Source of the DNA: Limenecus sp048360435
GTDB taxonomy: Bacteria > Cyanobacteriota > Vampirovibrionia > Gastranaerophilales > Gastranaerophilaceae
Length of the DNA: 43,812 nucleotides
Reading direction: 5' to 3'
NCBI GenBank assembly: GCA_048360435.1
Contig: DBGCOP010000013.1
Location: 1-43,812, forward strand
Under the pieces are notes generated by a model. That model was not told where the DNA came from and did no database searches. It worked only from the letters and a program-made list of their open reading frames with translations. Made by a program: the position numbers and the translations under genes. Positions 16,635 to 25,053 of this stretch are shown here, piece by piece. Position 1 is the first letter of the stretch; each line of letters begins with the position of its first letter.

Positions 16635-18026
16635 ATGAACATAAATCCTCTGAGAGCAGTCCCTTTTGGATATTTTGGATACAATCAAGTTTCAAAACAG
16701 ACAAATCATCTAAACATCCCCCAACCTTCACATACTTTACAACAAGAACCCAAACTGCCGGGATACAATTCATCTCTCAGTTTCCATCCGTCTTTCGGAT
16801 ATTATCCCAAAAGAACAATCGATGCCTTAAAGTTTCAAGAAAACTCTCCAATGTACAAATTTGAGAGTTCAGACATCTTTGATGACATCCCAAACAGCTA
16901 TGAAAGAATTTTTTCCGGAAAACAGGCAAACATTCTCGGCGCAGGTGCTATTTTCAGCAATTTTTTAAAACTTGGTGAAACAATAGATTTCTACTATGAC
17001 AGAAATTCCGGCGAAATCGGAATTTTTGACCCGAAACTTCTTCAAATCGATGAAAATCTCGAGGAATATAAAGGCTACAACATACTCAAAGGGCTTGAAG
17101 AGATAGAAAACGGCTCGGTGTACATTATTTCCCCGAATAAATTTCACACACCCCAAATCAACGTACTTTCAAAAAATCAATCTCTAAACGGAATCTATAC
17201 AGACAAACCGATTTGTATCTCAAGAAAACAGCTGGCAGAACTTGAAAAAACAGTTAAAACAACAAAAACACCTCTCTATTTCGGAGACTTTTTCTTCTTT
17301 TCACAAATCCCCGCTCTTCGTCTTATGGGAGTTAAAATGCCTTACAAAGAAGCTGTAACAATCCAATTTGATGATTCAAAAGATAAAAAATTCAGCAATT
17401 CAATACAAAAGGCTAAAGCTTTTTACACCCCGGATGAAATAAAAAGCATTGTCTGTAAAACAATAGAACACGGTACTGAAGATTTTGAAAAAAGAAAATG
17501 GCTGAAAAACAAATCAGAAGGCGGAGGAGTAATTCTCGATTTACAGGTCCACATCTCAAACCTGCTCAACCTCATGGGGCTTGAACTTACCGACATTAGT
17601 TCTGTATCCGCCGAAAAATTTAAAGACAAAGAATTTTCTGCCGTACACAAAAATGAAGCGGAAGACAGAGCAGTAATCAAAGGCAGACTCAATAAAAAAA
17701 TCCCTGTATATATGGAAACAGCCCAGTATATGAAAAACAGAGAAACCTACATCCTGATTGAAGGTAAAGACGGAAACAAAATAAAAATCTCAACAGATGT
17801 ATTTGACAAAAAAACAGAACTTTTGGACAAAGAAAACAAAGTCATAGCCAGAGCCTATACGGTTCCACGCCCCTATTCGCTTATGATACACCATGCCCAA
17901 ACTTGTTTTGATGACCCGAAAATAAAAGACATACCCATGTTCTTTGATATACAAAGAAAAACAATGAAACAGCTTTTTACAATAAAAGATATAATCGATG
18001 AACAAATTGAAAACAATTCATATTAA
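16635..18026 (+). CDS. Gfo/Idh/MocA-like oxidoreductase-fold protein with N-terminal extension
   Basis: A 463-residue protein with GGAAGAA before the ATG. Residues 1-90 are an Asn/Pro/Phe/Gly-rich extension (FGYFGYN, then SFHPSFGYYPKR) unlike normal family members. Then comes a Rossmann start (ANILGAGAIFSNFLKLG), the family pattern of a strand ending in ISPNKFHTPQI, IYTDKPICISRKQLAELEK (the E-K-P-like loop, here T-D-K-P), and the diagnostic GGGVILDLQVHISNLLNLMG of the C-terminal domain. Family members are NAD(P)-dependent sugar or bile-pigment dehydrogenases. Here the catalytic Lys region EKP is changed to DKP and the glycine motif is shortened, so activity and substrate are uncertain. Transcribed alone. 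Confidence 0.75.
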   Translation: MNINPLRAVPFGYFGYNQVSKQTNHLNIPQPSHTLQQEPKLPGYNSSLSFHPSFGYYPKRTIDALKFQENSPMYKFESSDIFDDIPNSYERIFSGKQANILGAGAIFSNFLKLGETIDFYYDRNSGEIGIFDPKLLQIDENLEEYKGYNILKGLEEIENGSVYIISPNKFHTPQINVLSKNQSLNGIYTDKPICISRKQLAELEKTVKTTKTPLYFGDFFFFSQIPALRLMGVKMPYKEAVTIQFDDSKDKKFSNSIQKAKAFYTPDEIKSIVCKTIEHGTEDFEKRKWLKNKSEGGGVILDLQVHISNLLNLMGLELTDISSVSAEKFKDKEFSAVHKNEAEDRAVIKGRLNKKIPVYMETAQYMKNRETYILIEGKDGNKIKISTDVFDKKTELLDKENKVIARAYTVPRPYSLMIHHAQTCFDDPKIKDIPMFFDIQRKTMKQLFTIKDIIDEQIENNSY

Positions 18027-18121
18027 TCCATTATTAAGGTGATTTTTTAACGTTCAAATTTTGTCAAAATAAGAATGTCCCCCGACCCGACTATCAGAAA
18101 AAATTTGAGAGAGTTAAAAAG

Positions 18122-18244
18122 ATGAATTTGAATGAAGAATGCCTGCTAAAGTATCTGCAAAACCCTGACGAGCTGATTGATTTAACCTCGCTTTTATTAG
18201 AGTTCAACAAAATTGTGTGTGAAAATAATTATGGAAAAGTTTAA
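18122..18244 (+). CDS. Small 40-residue ORF coupled to the CHASE2-GGDEF gene
   Basis: An ORF of 40 codons (MNLNEECLLKYLQNPDELID at the N-terminus), acidic and Leu-rich, likely one or two helices. Its 3' end overlaps the ATG of the diguanylate cyclase (18231) by 14 bases in another frame, the layout of translationally coupled genes. A purine-rich GAGAGAG lies upstream. A still smaller ORF (18075-18125, 16 codons) ends in an ATGA overlap with its start. I do not recognise the peptide; it could be a small regulator or simply a leader. Confidence 0.45.
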   Translation: MNLNEECLLKYLQNPDELIDLTSLLLEFNKIVCENNYGKV

Positions 18245-20087
18245 AAAATATCTCAACGATAAAGTATTTTTGAAATACCTGCTTTATTCAGTATACATCA
18301 TTATCACGGTAGGGCTTCTGTTCAGCCTTTTGAGCCAGCCTTATGTAAGAAATTTCTTTGCAACAATAGAAAACAAAACCTTTGATGTACGTCAGAGTCT
18401 TTTGTCTCCATACAAAAAGGTAAACAAAGACATTGTCATAATCTCAGTTGACGAAGAAAGCTACGAGTATCTTTTTGGAAAATACGGAGAATGGCCTATC
18501 TCAAGAAGCATATATGCTGACTTGATTACTTATCTTGAAAAACACAAACCTGCGGCAATTGCTTTTGACCTGATGTTTGTGAAATCACTAAAAAGCAGCA
18601 ACAACGCTGATAACAAACTGGCCGATAACATAGCAAAATATGATAATGTTTTTACTTCCATAAACTTTGACAACCAGTCTTTTGACCTTAGAAAGCCTGT
18701 TGACCTTCCCGAATATTTGAAAGCAAAAGTAAACAACAATTCAAAAGTAAACTTCAAAAATGAATACCTTGATTTTAAAAACTGTCGTGCAATAATCAGC
18801 CAGATTATTGACTCAACACCCAACATCGGACACATAAACATTATTCGAGAAAATGACGGAATCGCAAGAGATTTGCCGCCCTTTGTGGTTTATAAAAATG
18901 ATTTCTACCCTCATCTGGCATTGAAAGTAGCACAAAAATATCTTGAGAAAAAAGAAGGACTCAAGTTAAGCGAATATATTATCAATAAAAACGATGAACT
19001 CCTTCTCGGATACAGAAAAATGCCGCTCACACTCAACGGAACAGCCATTCTAAACTGGTATGGCCCAAGCGGAATGAACAACCAGAATTCTTTTGAATAT
19101 ATCCCGATGTGGAAAGTCGAAAAAACTATGTATGAAGGAGCCCGACTCATCCCACAGAACTATTTCCAGGATAAAATTATCTATATAGGAACAAGCGCAA
19201 CCTCTCTTTTTGACCTGAAAAGCGTTCCGACAGACAGAATTTTCCCGGGTGTAGAAATTCATACAACATTTATCAATAACATTCTGGACAATAACTTTAT
19301 AAAAAGGCTTCCGCCATTGTGTGACATCTTAATAAGCCTTTTGTTAAGCCTTTTTGTCGGACTGATAGTAATCAGAAGCGAATCAACAGTAATCTCTTCG
19401 CTTATTGCCATTTTGACAAGCATTATCTATACAATCACCGCTACTGCCGTAATGCACTGGTTTAACCTCTGGATAGGTATCGTCCTGCCCATAGTTTCAA
19501 TTATTCTTGTATTCATTGCAGTTTATCTTGCAAAATACATATTAAAATCAAGAGACCTTGAATATACCTACGCACTGGCAACAACAGACGGACTGACAGA
19601 ACTTTATAACCACAGATATTTTCAGGAGCAAATGCTTCAAAATATAGAAACAGGAAAACGCTACAATAAACCGTTCTCTCTGATTATGATAGACATCGAC
19701 TTCTTTAAAAAATTCAATGATACATACGGGCACCAGTCAGGTGATGCTGTGTTGAGACAGGTTGCACAAATTCTGAAAAGAAATGTAAGAAGCACAGACA
19801 TAGTTTGCCGCTATGGCGGTGAAGAAATGGCAATAATTCTTACCAATACAAACAATGAAGAAGCACTTATAACAGCACAAAAAATATGTAACGCAGTGTC
19901 AGAACATCCTCTAAAACTCGTAAACGGAAACGACGTAAAAGTTACAATAAGCCTGGGTGTCTCAACTTACCCCCAAAACGGTGAAACACCTGCCGATATG
20001 ATTAAATTTGCTGATGAATGTCTTTATAAAGCTAAAGAACACGGCAGAAATCAGGTGGGTAATCTGGCTAAAGATGAAGAAGGCTAA
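18231..20087 (+). CDS. CHASE2-domain membrane diguanylate cyclase
   Basis: A 618-residue inner-membrane sensor that makes the second messenger c-di-GMP. A membrane helix (about 17-37) is followed by an extracytoplasmic CHASE2 domain (about 40-360; IVIISVDEESYEYLFGKYGEWPISR and PAAIAFDLMF are typical). Three membrane helices (about 365-440) and a GGDEF domain (about 450-610) come next. The latter has DIDFFKKFNDTYGH, the active loop GGEE at 529-532 (with Met in place of the usual Phe) and an RxxD inhibitory site (RSTD, 520-523), so it should be active and product-inhibited. I chose the ATG at 18231 over an upstream TTG in the same frame. It overlaps a 40-codon ORF. Confidence 0.94.
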   Translation: MEKFKKYLNDKVFLKYLLYSVYIIITVGLLFSLLSQPYVRNFFATIENKTFDVRQSLLSPYKKVNKDIVIISVDEESYEYLFGKYGEWPISRSIYADLITYLEKHKPAAIAFDLMFVKSLKSSNNADNKLADNIAKYDNVFTSINFDNQSFDLRKPVDLPEYLKAKVNNNSKVNFKNEYLDFKNCRAIISQIIDSTPNIGHINIIRENDGIARDLPPFVVYKNDFYPHLALKVAQKYLEKKEGLKLSEYIINKNDELLLGYRKMPLTLNGTAILNWYGPSGMNNQNSFEYIPMWKVEKTMYEGARLIPQNYFQDKIIYIGTSATSLFDLKSVPTDRIFPGVEIHTTFINNILDNNFIKRLPPLCDILISLLLSLFVGLIVIRSESTVISSLIAILTSIIYTITATAVMHWFNLWIGIVLPIVSIILVFIAVYLAKYILKSRDLEYTYALATTDGLTELYNHRYFQEQMLQNIETGKRYNKPFSLIMIDIDFFKKFNDTYGHQSGDAVLRQVAQILKRNVRSTDIVCRYGGEEMAIILTNTNNEEALITAQKICNAVSEHPLKLVNGNDVKVTISLGVSTYPQNGETPADMIKFADECLYKAKEHGRNQVGNLAKDEEG

Positions 20088-20509
20088 AAATTCACAAACC
20101 TTAAAAGCCTTTTAATAAGACCTTTCAAACCGTCTTCATAAGAAATAGGATCTTCTTCATAATAAGGTTTGTAGCTTTCAATTATATTCTGAGGAAGCGG
20201 ACTTCCGTCTTTGAAAGCAAAAGCAATCATCTCAAGAAGTTCTATTTGTTGATTGTTATATTCCAAGTCTTTTGCTCTTATGTCCTCATCAGCTTCATAA
20301 TGACACAAAGCATGCCAGGCAGCATGAATCGAAGGATCCTGACAGCCTTTTGGAAAGAGCAATAACCCTCGTTTGACAGAAATTCTTTCAGTCATAACGG
20401 CAATTATAATATTGCCTACATACTGTCTGTCTTTTGTATAATCTTTTTCTTCCAATGATTTTTGAGGCAGGATATTTAACCTCTTAAAATTTTTGAAAAA
20501 ATTAAACAA
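20084..20509 (-). CDS. Unknown protein coupled to the BlaI-type repressor
   Basis: A 141-residue protein with no family I recognise. It starts with TTG inside the last codons of the repressor gene (8-base overlap), so it is translationally coupled to it. The middle carries a striking helix with His62, His66 and His70 spaced by four, followed by Glu72 (HAAWHALCHYEADED), which could bind metal. There is no membrane segment or signal peptide, so it is not the BlaR1/MecR1 M56 peptidase that usually accompanies BlaI. The C-terminus is basic. Its 3' end overlaps the convergent cyclase gene by 4 bases. Confidence 0.75.
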   Translation of the reverse strand: MFNFFKNFKRLNILPQKSLEEKDYTKDRQYVGNIIIAVMTERISVKRGLLLFPKGCQDPSIHAAWHALCHYEADEDIRAKDLEYNNQQIELLEMIAFAFKDGSPLPQNIIESYKPYYEEDPISYEDGLKGLIKRLLRFVNF

Positions 20510-20852
20510 GTTCCGCAGTTCTGCATTCCTTCTTTACAGCATCCATTAATGAATTCATATCGTTGTTAAAATACTGGCTTGCAAGTCTTTTGATAGCTTT
20601 CTGTGCCATTTCATCACGGGAAGAAACTGTTTTGTAAAAAAACTTTTTACCTTGTTTATATCTTACAAGCATGTTTTTTTCCACCAACCTGTCCATAACT
20701 GTTTTTACGGTAGTATAAGCTCTGGAAGATTCGGAATTTCTATTGATAACCTCCTGAACTTCGTTAACTGAAACATCCTCTTCTGATATATCTTCTAACA
20801 TCCAGATTGTTTTCAAAATTTCATTTTCTAAACTGCCGTGAGTATAATTCAT
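20502..20852 (-). CDS. BlaI/MecI/CopY-family transcriptional repressor
   Basis: A 116-residue winged-helix repressor. Family features: LENEILKTIWMLED at the N-terminus, the recognition-helix region SSRAYTTVKTVMDRLVEKNMLVRYKQGKKFFY (quoted as positions 43-73) and a C-terminal dimerisation helix. AAGGA precedes the ATG. Relatives repress beta-lactamase, copper or stress genes and are inactivated by proteolysis or metal. No beta-lactamase, M56 peptidase or copper ATPase is adjacent. The partner here is an unknown His-rich-helix protein. A dyad over its own -10 suggests autoregulation. Confidence 0.92.
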   Translation of the reverse strand: MNYTHGSLENEILKTIWMLEDISEEDVSVNEVQEVINRNSESSRAYTTVKTVMDRLVEKNMLVRYKQGKKFFYKTVSSRDEMAQKAIKRLASQYFNNDMNSLMDAVKKECRTAELV

Positions 20853-20880
20853 TTCTGTTCCTTTATTTTATTCATATACA

Positions 20881-20897
20881 ATTACAATTATAGTAAT
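20881..20897 (-). promoter_or_regulatory. Candidate promoter and operator of the BlaI-type gene
   Basis: The minus strand has TATAAT (20887-20892) centred in an inverted repeat, ATTAC-N7-GTAAT. A dimeric repressor bound there would cover the -10. This fits autoregulation, but the dyad is short and AT-rich. Confidence 0.35.
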
Positions 20898-20975
20898 ACA
20901 AAAACAAATAAAATTAAACAATATAAGGCACAAATCATGCCGGATCTATTATAAAAAATTTTATTCTATTTATTA

Positions 20976-21251
20976 CTAATCCCGAAAAAGAGGTCCGAGG
21001 TCTATTTCCTCATATCCGCCGCCAAGGTGAATAACATTACCGCTGACAGTAGGTTTTTGACTTTCTTGTGAGGGAGTTTTATGTGAAGAAAAATCTGATA
21101 CTTTTTGTTTTACACCGACAGTAAAATCACTGCTGTGGATAACAACTCCGCTTCGTGTATTTACCACAGAATCACGCCCTTTTTGACAGCCCGTTGTTAA
21201 AATTACAAGGCCGCATATTAAGCAAACAAAACCGTAACGAAACAATTTCAT
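20976..21251 (-). CDS. Small putative lipoprotein
   Basis: A 91-residue exported protein. It has a Lys/Arg start (MKLFRYG), a hydrophobic core and a lipobox-like ILTTGC with Cys near residue 22, so it is probably lipid-anchored. The mature part is polar, with a Gly-rich VIHLGGGYEEIDLGPLF end. I chose the ATG at 21251, which has AGGTGA in front, over an in-frame GTG at 21272. The family is not recognised. It lies upstream of the BlaI-type gene on the same strand, with a 120-base gap holding that gene's promoter, so it is likely a separate unit. Confidence 0.7.
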   Translation of the reverse strand: MKLFRYGFVCLICGLVILTTGCQKGRDSVVNTRSGVVIHSSDFTVGVKQKVSDFSSHKTPSQESQKPTVSGNVIHLGGGYEEIDLGPLFRD

Positions 21252-21451
21252 TTCATCACCTATTTTAAACACACTTTTCAGACTTTTTATCTACTACTAT
21301 TATAACACATCATTTTTAAAATGCACTATTTTTTTATAAAAAATCATACAAAAGAATGAAAAACTTAGAAAGTATTGTATAATAAAACAAAATAATCACC
21401 CCACATAATGGGCTTAAACATATTTGAAATTGATTAAATAAGGAAAAAGTT

Positions 21452-23185
21452 TTGAAAACATCACAATCAACCGTCACGGAAAAAATCATAAAAGCAGCAA
21501 AAGGTGAAATCCCTGCGGATTTAATAATCAAAAACGCAAACATTGTAAATGTCCTATCAGAAGAAATTCACAAAGGAGACATTGCAATAATAGACGGAGT
21601 TATAGCCGGAATTGGTCAGAACTACTGCGGCAAAGAAGAAACAGATGCTCAGGGATTGTTTGTTACTCCGTCTTTCATTGACGGACATGTACATCTTGAA
21701 AGTTCAATGCTTATGCCGTCAGAATTCGCAAAAATGGTTGTTCCTTCAGGCACAACTACCGTCATTGCCGACCCGCATGAAATTTCTAACGTAATGGGGC
21801 TTCAGGGCATCAGCTTTATGAGAGAAGCAACAAAAAGCCTTCCTCTTGATGTATATATGATGCTGCCTTCCTGCGTACCGGCAACGGAGCTGGAAACCTC
21901 AGGCGTAGACCTGAACAGCTATGACCTTGCTCTTTTAATAGATGCACCATGGGTTCTTGGTATTGCCGAAATGATGAATTTCCCCGGTGTAATAAACTGT
22001 GACTCGAATGTTCTGAGCAAAATCAAACTGGGAACGGAAAGAAACAAACGTGTTGACGGACATGCACCGCATCTGAGCGGCAAAGATTTATGCGCATACA
22101 TTGCTTCGGGTATACGCTCGGATCATGAATGCACAACACCTGAAGAAGCAATTGAAAAGCTGAGACTCGGAATGTATTTAATGGTCAGAGAAGCAACAGG
22201 AGCAAGGGACCTTGAGGTTCTTTTGCCTGTTTTAAAATCCGTAAATACCAGAAAATGTATCTTCGTAACTGATGACAGACATCCGAAACATTTGGCAAAA
22301 CACATCTCCAGAATGGTTAAAAAAGCTGTGAAAAACGGTGTTGACCCTATTAAAGCAATTCAAATGGCGAGCCTTAACACGGCTGAATATTTCAACCTTC
22401 CCAATCTTGGAGCAATTGCACCGGGGTACAAAGCAGATATTGCGCTCTTCAGTGATTTGGAAAGTTTTGAACCTTTAATGGTATTCAAAAACGGAAAAAA
22501 AGTTGCTGAAAGCGGAAAAATGACAATAGACACGACATCCTTCAAAGCTCCTGTTCTCAGAGGTTCCGTGAATATCAAATATTTATACAAAGAAGATCTT
22601 CAAATCAAAGTTCCAAAAGACAAAAGCAAAGTCAAAACAATAAATGTAATCCCCAAACAATTGATTACAAATAAGACTCTTGAAACACCAAAAATCGAAA
22701 ATGGTGCTGCTGTTGCAGACCCTCAAAATGACCTGCTCAAAATTGCAGTAATTGAAAGACACAAAGCAACAGGGAATATAGGACTGGGATTTGTTAAAGG
22801 TTTCGGGTTGAAATCAGGTGCAATAGCTTCAACAGTTGCTCACGATTCTCACAACATGATTGTAATCGGAACAAATGATGATGATATGTATTATGCAGCG
22901 GTCGAACTGGTCAAATCACAGGGTGGAAAAATTATTGTAGAAAACGGAAAAACACTTGCACATTTGAAACTTCCCATCGCAGGTCTAATGTCCGACAAAC
23001 CATCTGAAGAAGTTCAGGAGAAAATCAAAGAACTCGATATTGCAGCAAAAAAAATCGGCTGCAAGATAGATGAACCCTTTATGAGTATGGCGTTTCTCTC
23101 ACTATCTGTCATACCCGAGCTCAAAATAACCGACAGAGGTCTCATTGATGTAAATAAATTCGAAGTCACCGATTTATTTGCATAA
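21452..23185 (+). CDS. ade: Adenine deaminase
   Basis: Converts adenine to hypoxanthine and ammonia in purine salvage. It has the amidohydrolase metal motif (FIDGHVHLESSM), TTTVIADPHEISNVMG, HAPHLSGKDLCAYIASGI with SDHECT, the second metal site FVTDDRHP, and the Ade-specific C-terminal domain (ERHKATGNIGLGFVKGFG, VAHDSHNMIVIG). Length of 577 matches the family. The start is a TTG with AAGGA eight bases before it; a TATAAT at 21378-21383 may be the -10. uvrC follows 20 bases later. Confidence 0.97.
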   Translation: MKTSQSTVTEKIIKAAKGEIPADLIIKNANIVNVLSEEIHKGDIAIIDGVIAGIGQNYCGKEETDAQGLFVTPSFIDGHVHLESSMLMPSEFAKMVVPSGTTTVIADPHEISNVMGLQGISFMREATKSLPLDVYMMLPSCVPATELETSGVDLNSYDLALLIDAPWVLGIAEMMNFPGVINCDSNVLSKIKLGTERNKRVDGHAPHLSGKDLCAYIASGIRSDHECTTPEEAIEKLRLGMYLMVREATGARDLEVLLPVLKSVNTRKCIFVTDDRHPKHLAKHISRMVKKAVKNGVDPIKAIQMASLNTAEYFNLPNLGAIAPGYKADIALFSDLESFEPLMVFKNGKKVAESGKMTIDTTSFKAPVLRGSVNIKYLYKEDLQIKVPKDKSKVKTINVIPKQLITNKTLETPKIENGAAVADPQNDLLKIAVIERHKATGNIGLGFVKGFGLKSGAIASTVAHDSHNMIVIGTNDDDMYYAAVELVKSQGGKIIVENGKTLAHLKLPIAGLMSDKPSEEVQEKIKELDIAAKKIGCKIDEPFMSMAFLSLSVIPELKITDRGLIDVNKFEVTDLFA

Positions 23186-23193
23186 AACAGGGT

Positions 23194-23205
23194 TATAATA
23201 TTTTT
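23194..23205 (+). promoter_or_regulatory. TATAAT-N6 element directly before the uvrC ATG
   Basis: TATAAT (23194-23199) is followed by ATTTTT and the ATG at 23206, in the 20-base gap after ade. No Shine-Dalgarno is present. uvrC may therefore have its own leaderless transcript as well as read-through from ade. Confidence 0.5.
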
Positions 23206-25053
23206 ATGGCAACAGAAAACCTCAAAGAAGAAGTCAAACAGACTTTGTCCATACTTCCTGACCTTAGCGGTTCTTATCAATTTTTTGATGATAAGGGCGA
23301 AATCATTTACGTTGGAAAAGCCAAAAATCTGAAACGCCGTGTATACAGTTATTTTAACAAGCATCATGATTCCCCAAAACTGCGTATCATGGTTCCTCAA
23401 ATCGCAAAAATCCAGTTTATTGTCACTGACAGCGAAGTCGAAGCACTGATTCTTGAATCGCATCTCATCAAAAAACACAAACCGAAATATAATGTACTTT
23501 TAAAAGACGACAAAAAATTTCCTTACTTTGTTATAACAGAAGAGGAATACCCCAGAATCGTCGTCGCAAGAAAAGCCAACAAAAACAAACTCAAAGGAAA
23601 ATATTTCGGGCCTTACACAGATTCAAGAGCAATGTATGCAACTCTGGATTTAATAAAAAGGCTCTTTCCCCTCAAGCAGTGTAAAAATCCAAAATTTAAA
23701 GACCGTCCATGCCTTTATTACCACATAGGACGGTGCATGGCACCTTGTCAGAGAATGATAAGCCCTGAAGAATACAAAAAAATCCTTAAAAACGTTGAAC
23801 TCTTTCTGACAGGAAAACAAAAAGAGCTGGTAACAGCACTGCAAAAAGAAATGGAAAAATATGCCGCTTGTGAAGACTTTGAAAGAGCTGCAAGATACAG
23901 AGACAGCTGGCTTGATGTTCAAAAAACAATGGAACACCAGAAAGTCGTATTTGAAAATACAAACATAAATCAAGACATTGCAGCAGTTTATAATGAAGGC
24001 AGCTTATTCGTTGTTTCAATGCTCCAGATTCGTCAGGGCAGACTTACAGACAAAAAAGATTTCCAATTTGCAAACTTAAACCTTTCAAATGAATCCGAAG
24101 TTTTGACAACATTTTTAAAAGAATACTACACAATGGCATCAGAATTTGAAATCCCGTCAACAATAGTTGTTCCCAAAATACTGGAAGAACAGGACATTGA
24201 AGTCTACGCAAGCTGGCTGTCTTCAATAGCAGAAAAAAAGGTAAAAATTACGGATTCCGCAACAAAAAGAAATTTGGAACTTTTAAATCTTGCTGAAAAA
24301 AATGCAAAATTCTATTTTGAAAAAGTCAAACTCGAAAAACTGACCGAAATCCAAAGAGACTACAACGAAGTCGGAAGCTACATCCAAGAAAAGCTCGGGT
24401 TGTCAAAATTTCCGTATATTGTTGAATGTTTTGACATCTCTCATATTCAGGGAACAAACACTGTTGCTTCAATGGTAACCTTTGAAAACGGGCTGCCTAA
24501 AAAATCAAAATACAGAAAGTTCAAAGTCCGTTCAACAGAATCAAAACCCGATGACTTCAAATCCTTGCAGGAAGTTGTGGAAAGAAGATATTTCGGCAAA
24601 CTATCGGAAACTCTCCCGATGCCGGATCTGATAATAATCGACGGAGGAAAAGGGCAGCTGTCCTCGGTTATGGAGATTTTTGACGCACACGATTTTCACC
24701 CTGATGTTGTGTCACTGGCAAAACGGCTCGAAGAAGTCTTTAAGCCCCATGAATCCCGTCCGGTCATCTTTCCCATAAACTCGCCGGCTCTATATTTCTT
24801 TCAAAGAATAAGAGATGAAGCCCATAGATTCGCCATTACTTTCCATAGGAAACTAAGAGGCAAAAAAGCAACAGAGTCGATTCTGGACGATATTAAAGGA
24901 CTTTCAAAAGAAAACAAAGAAATCCTTATCAAAGAATTTAAAGATATAAAACATATCTCTCAAGCCGGCTATGAACAGCTTTGTGAGGCAGTAAACAAAC
25001 GTGCGGCAAAAGCCGTGTATAATTTTTTCAATCCGAACATACAGATTGATTAG
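23206..25053 (+). CDS. uvrC: Excinuclease ABC subunit C
   Basis: The dual-incision nuclease of nucleotide excision repair. The N-terminal GIY-YIG domain (about 15-95) has GSYQFFDDKGEIIYVGKAKN, keeping the catalytic Tyr but with Ser where Ile/Val is usual. A zinc-free Cys cluster (CKNPKFKDRPCLYYHIGRC) follows, then the UVR domain binding UvrB (ACEDFERAARYRD, near 220), the RNase-H-like nuclease (ECFDISHIQGTNTVASMV; LIIDGGKGQLSSV) and tandem helix-hairpin-helix motifs at the end. Length of 615 is standard. The 3' end overlaps the convergent spermidine-synthase-like gene by 4 bases. Confidence 0.98.
   Translation: MATENLKEEVKQTLSILPDLSGSYQFFDDKGEIIYVGKAKNLKRRVYSYFNKHHDSPKLRIMVPQIAKIQFIVTDSEVEALILESHLIKKHKPKYNVLLKDDKKFPYFVITEEEYPRIVVARKANKNKLKGKYFGPYTDSRAMYATLDLIKRLFPLKQCKNPKFKDRPCLYYHIGRCMAPCQRMISPEEYKKILKNVELFLTGKQKELVTALQKEMEKYAACEDFERAARYRDSWLDVQKTMEHQKVVFENTNINQDIAAVYNEGSLFVVSMLQIRQGRLTDKKDFQFANLNLSNESEVLTTFLKEYYTMASEFEIPSTIVVPKILEEQDIEVYASWLSSIAEKKVKITDSATKRNLELLNLAEKNAKFYFEKVKLEKLTEIQRDYNEVGSYIQEKLGLSKFPYIVECFDISHIQGTNTVASMVTFENGLPKKSKYRKFKVRSTESKPDDFKSLQEVVERRYFGKLSETLPMPDLIIIDGGKGQLSSVMEIFDAHDFHPDVVSLAKRLEEVFKPHESRPVIFPINSPALYFFQRIRDEAHRFAITFHRKLRGKKATESILDDIKGLSKENKEILIKEFKDIKHISQAGYEQLCEAVNKRAAKAVYNFFNPNIQID

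Noticed and set aside
18213..18230. An upstream TTG start for the CHASE2-GGDEF protein
   Set aside because: It adds only six residues and has no ribosome site; the ATG at 18231 is the better start.
21384..21451. A purine riboswitch in front of adenine deaminase
   Set aside because: The leader is short and lacks the three-way junction pattern and conserved core of purine riboswitches.
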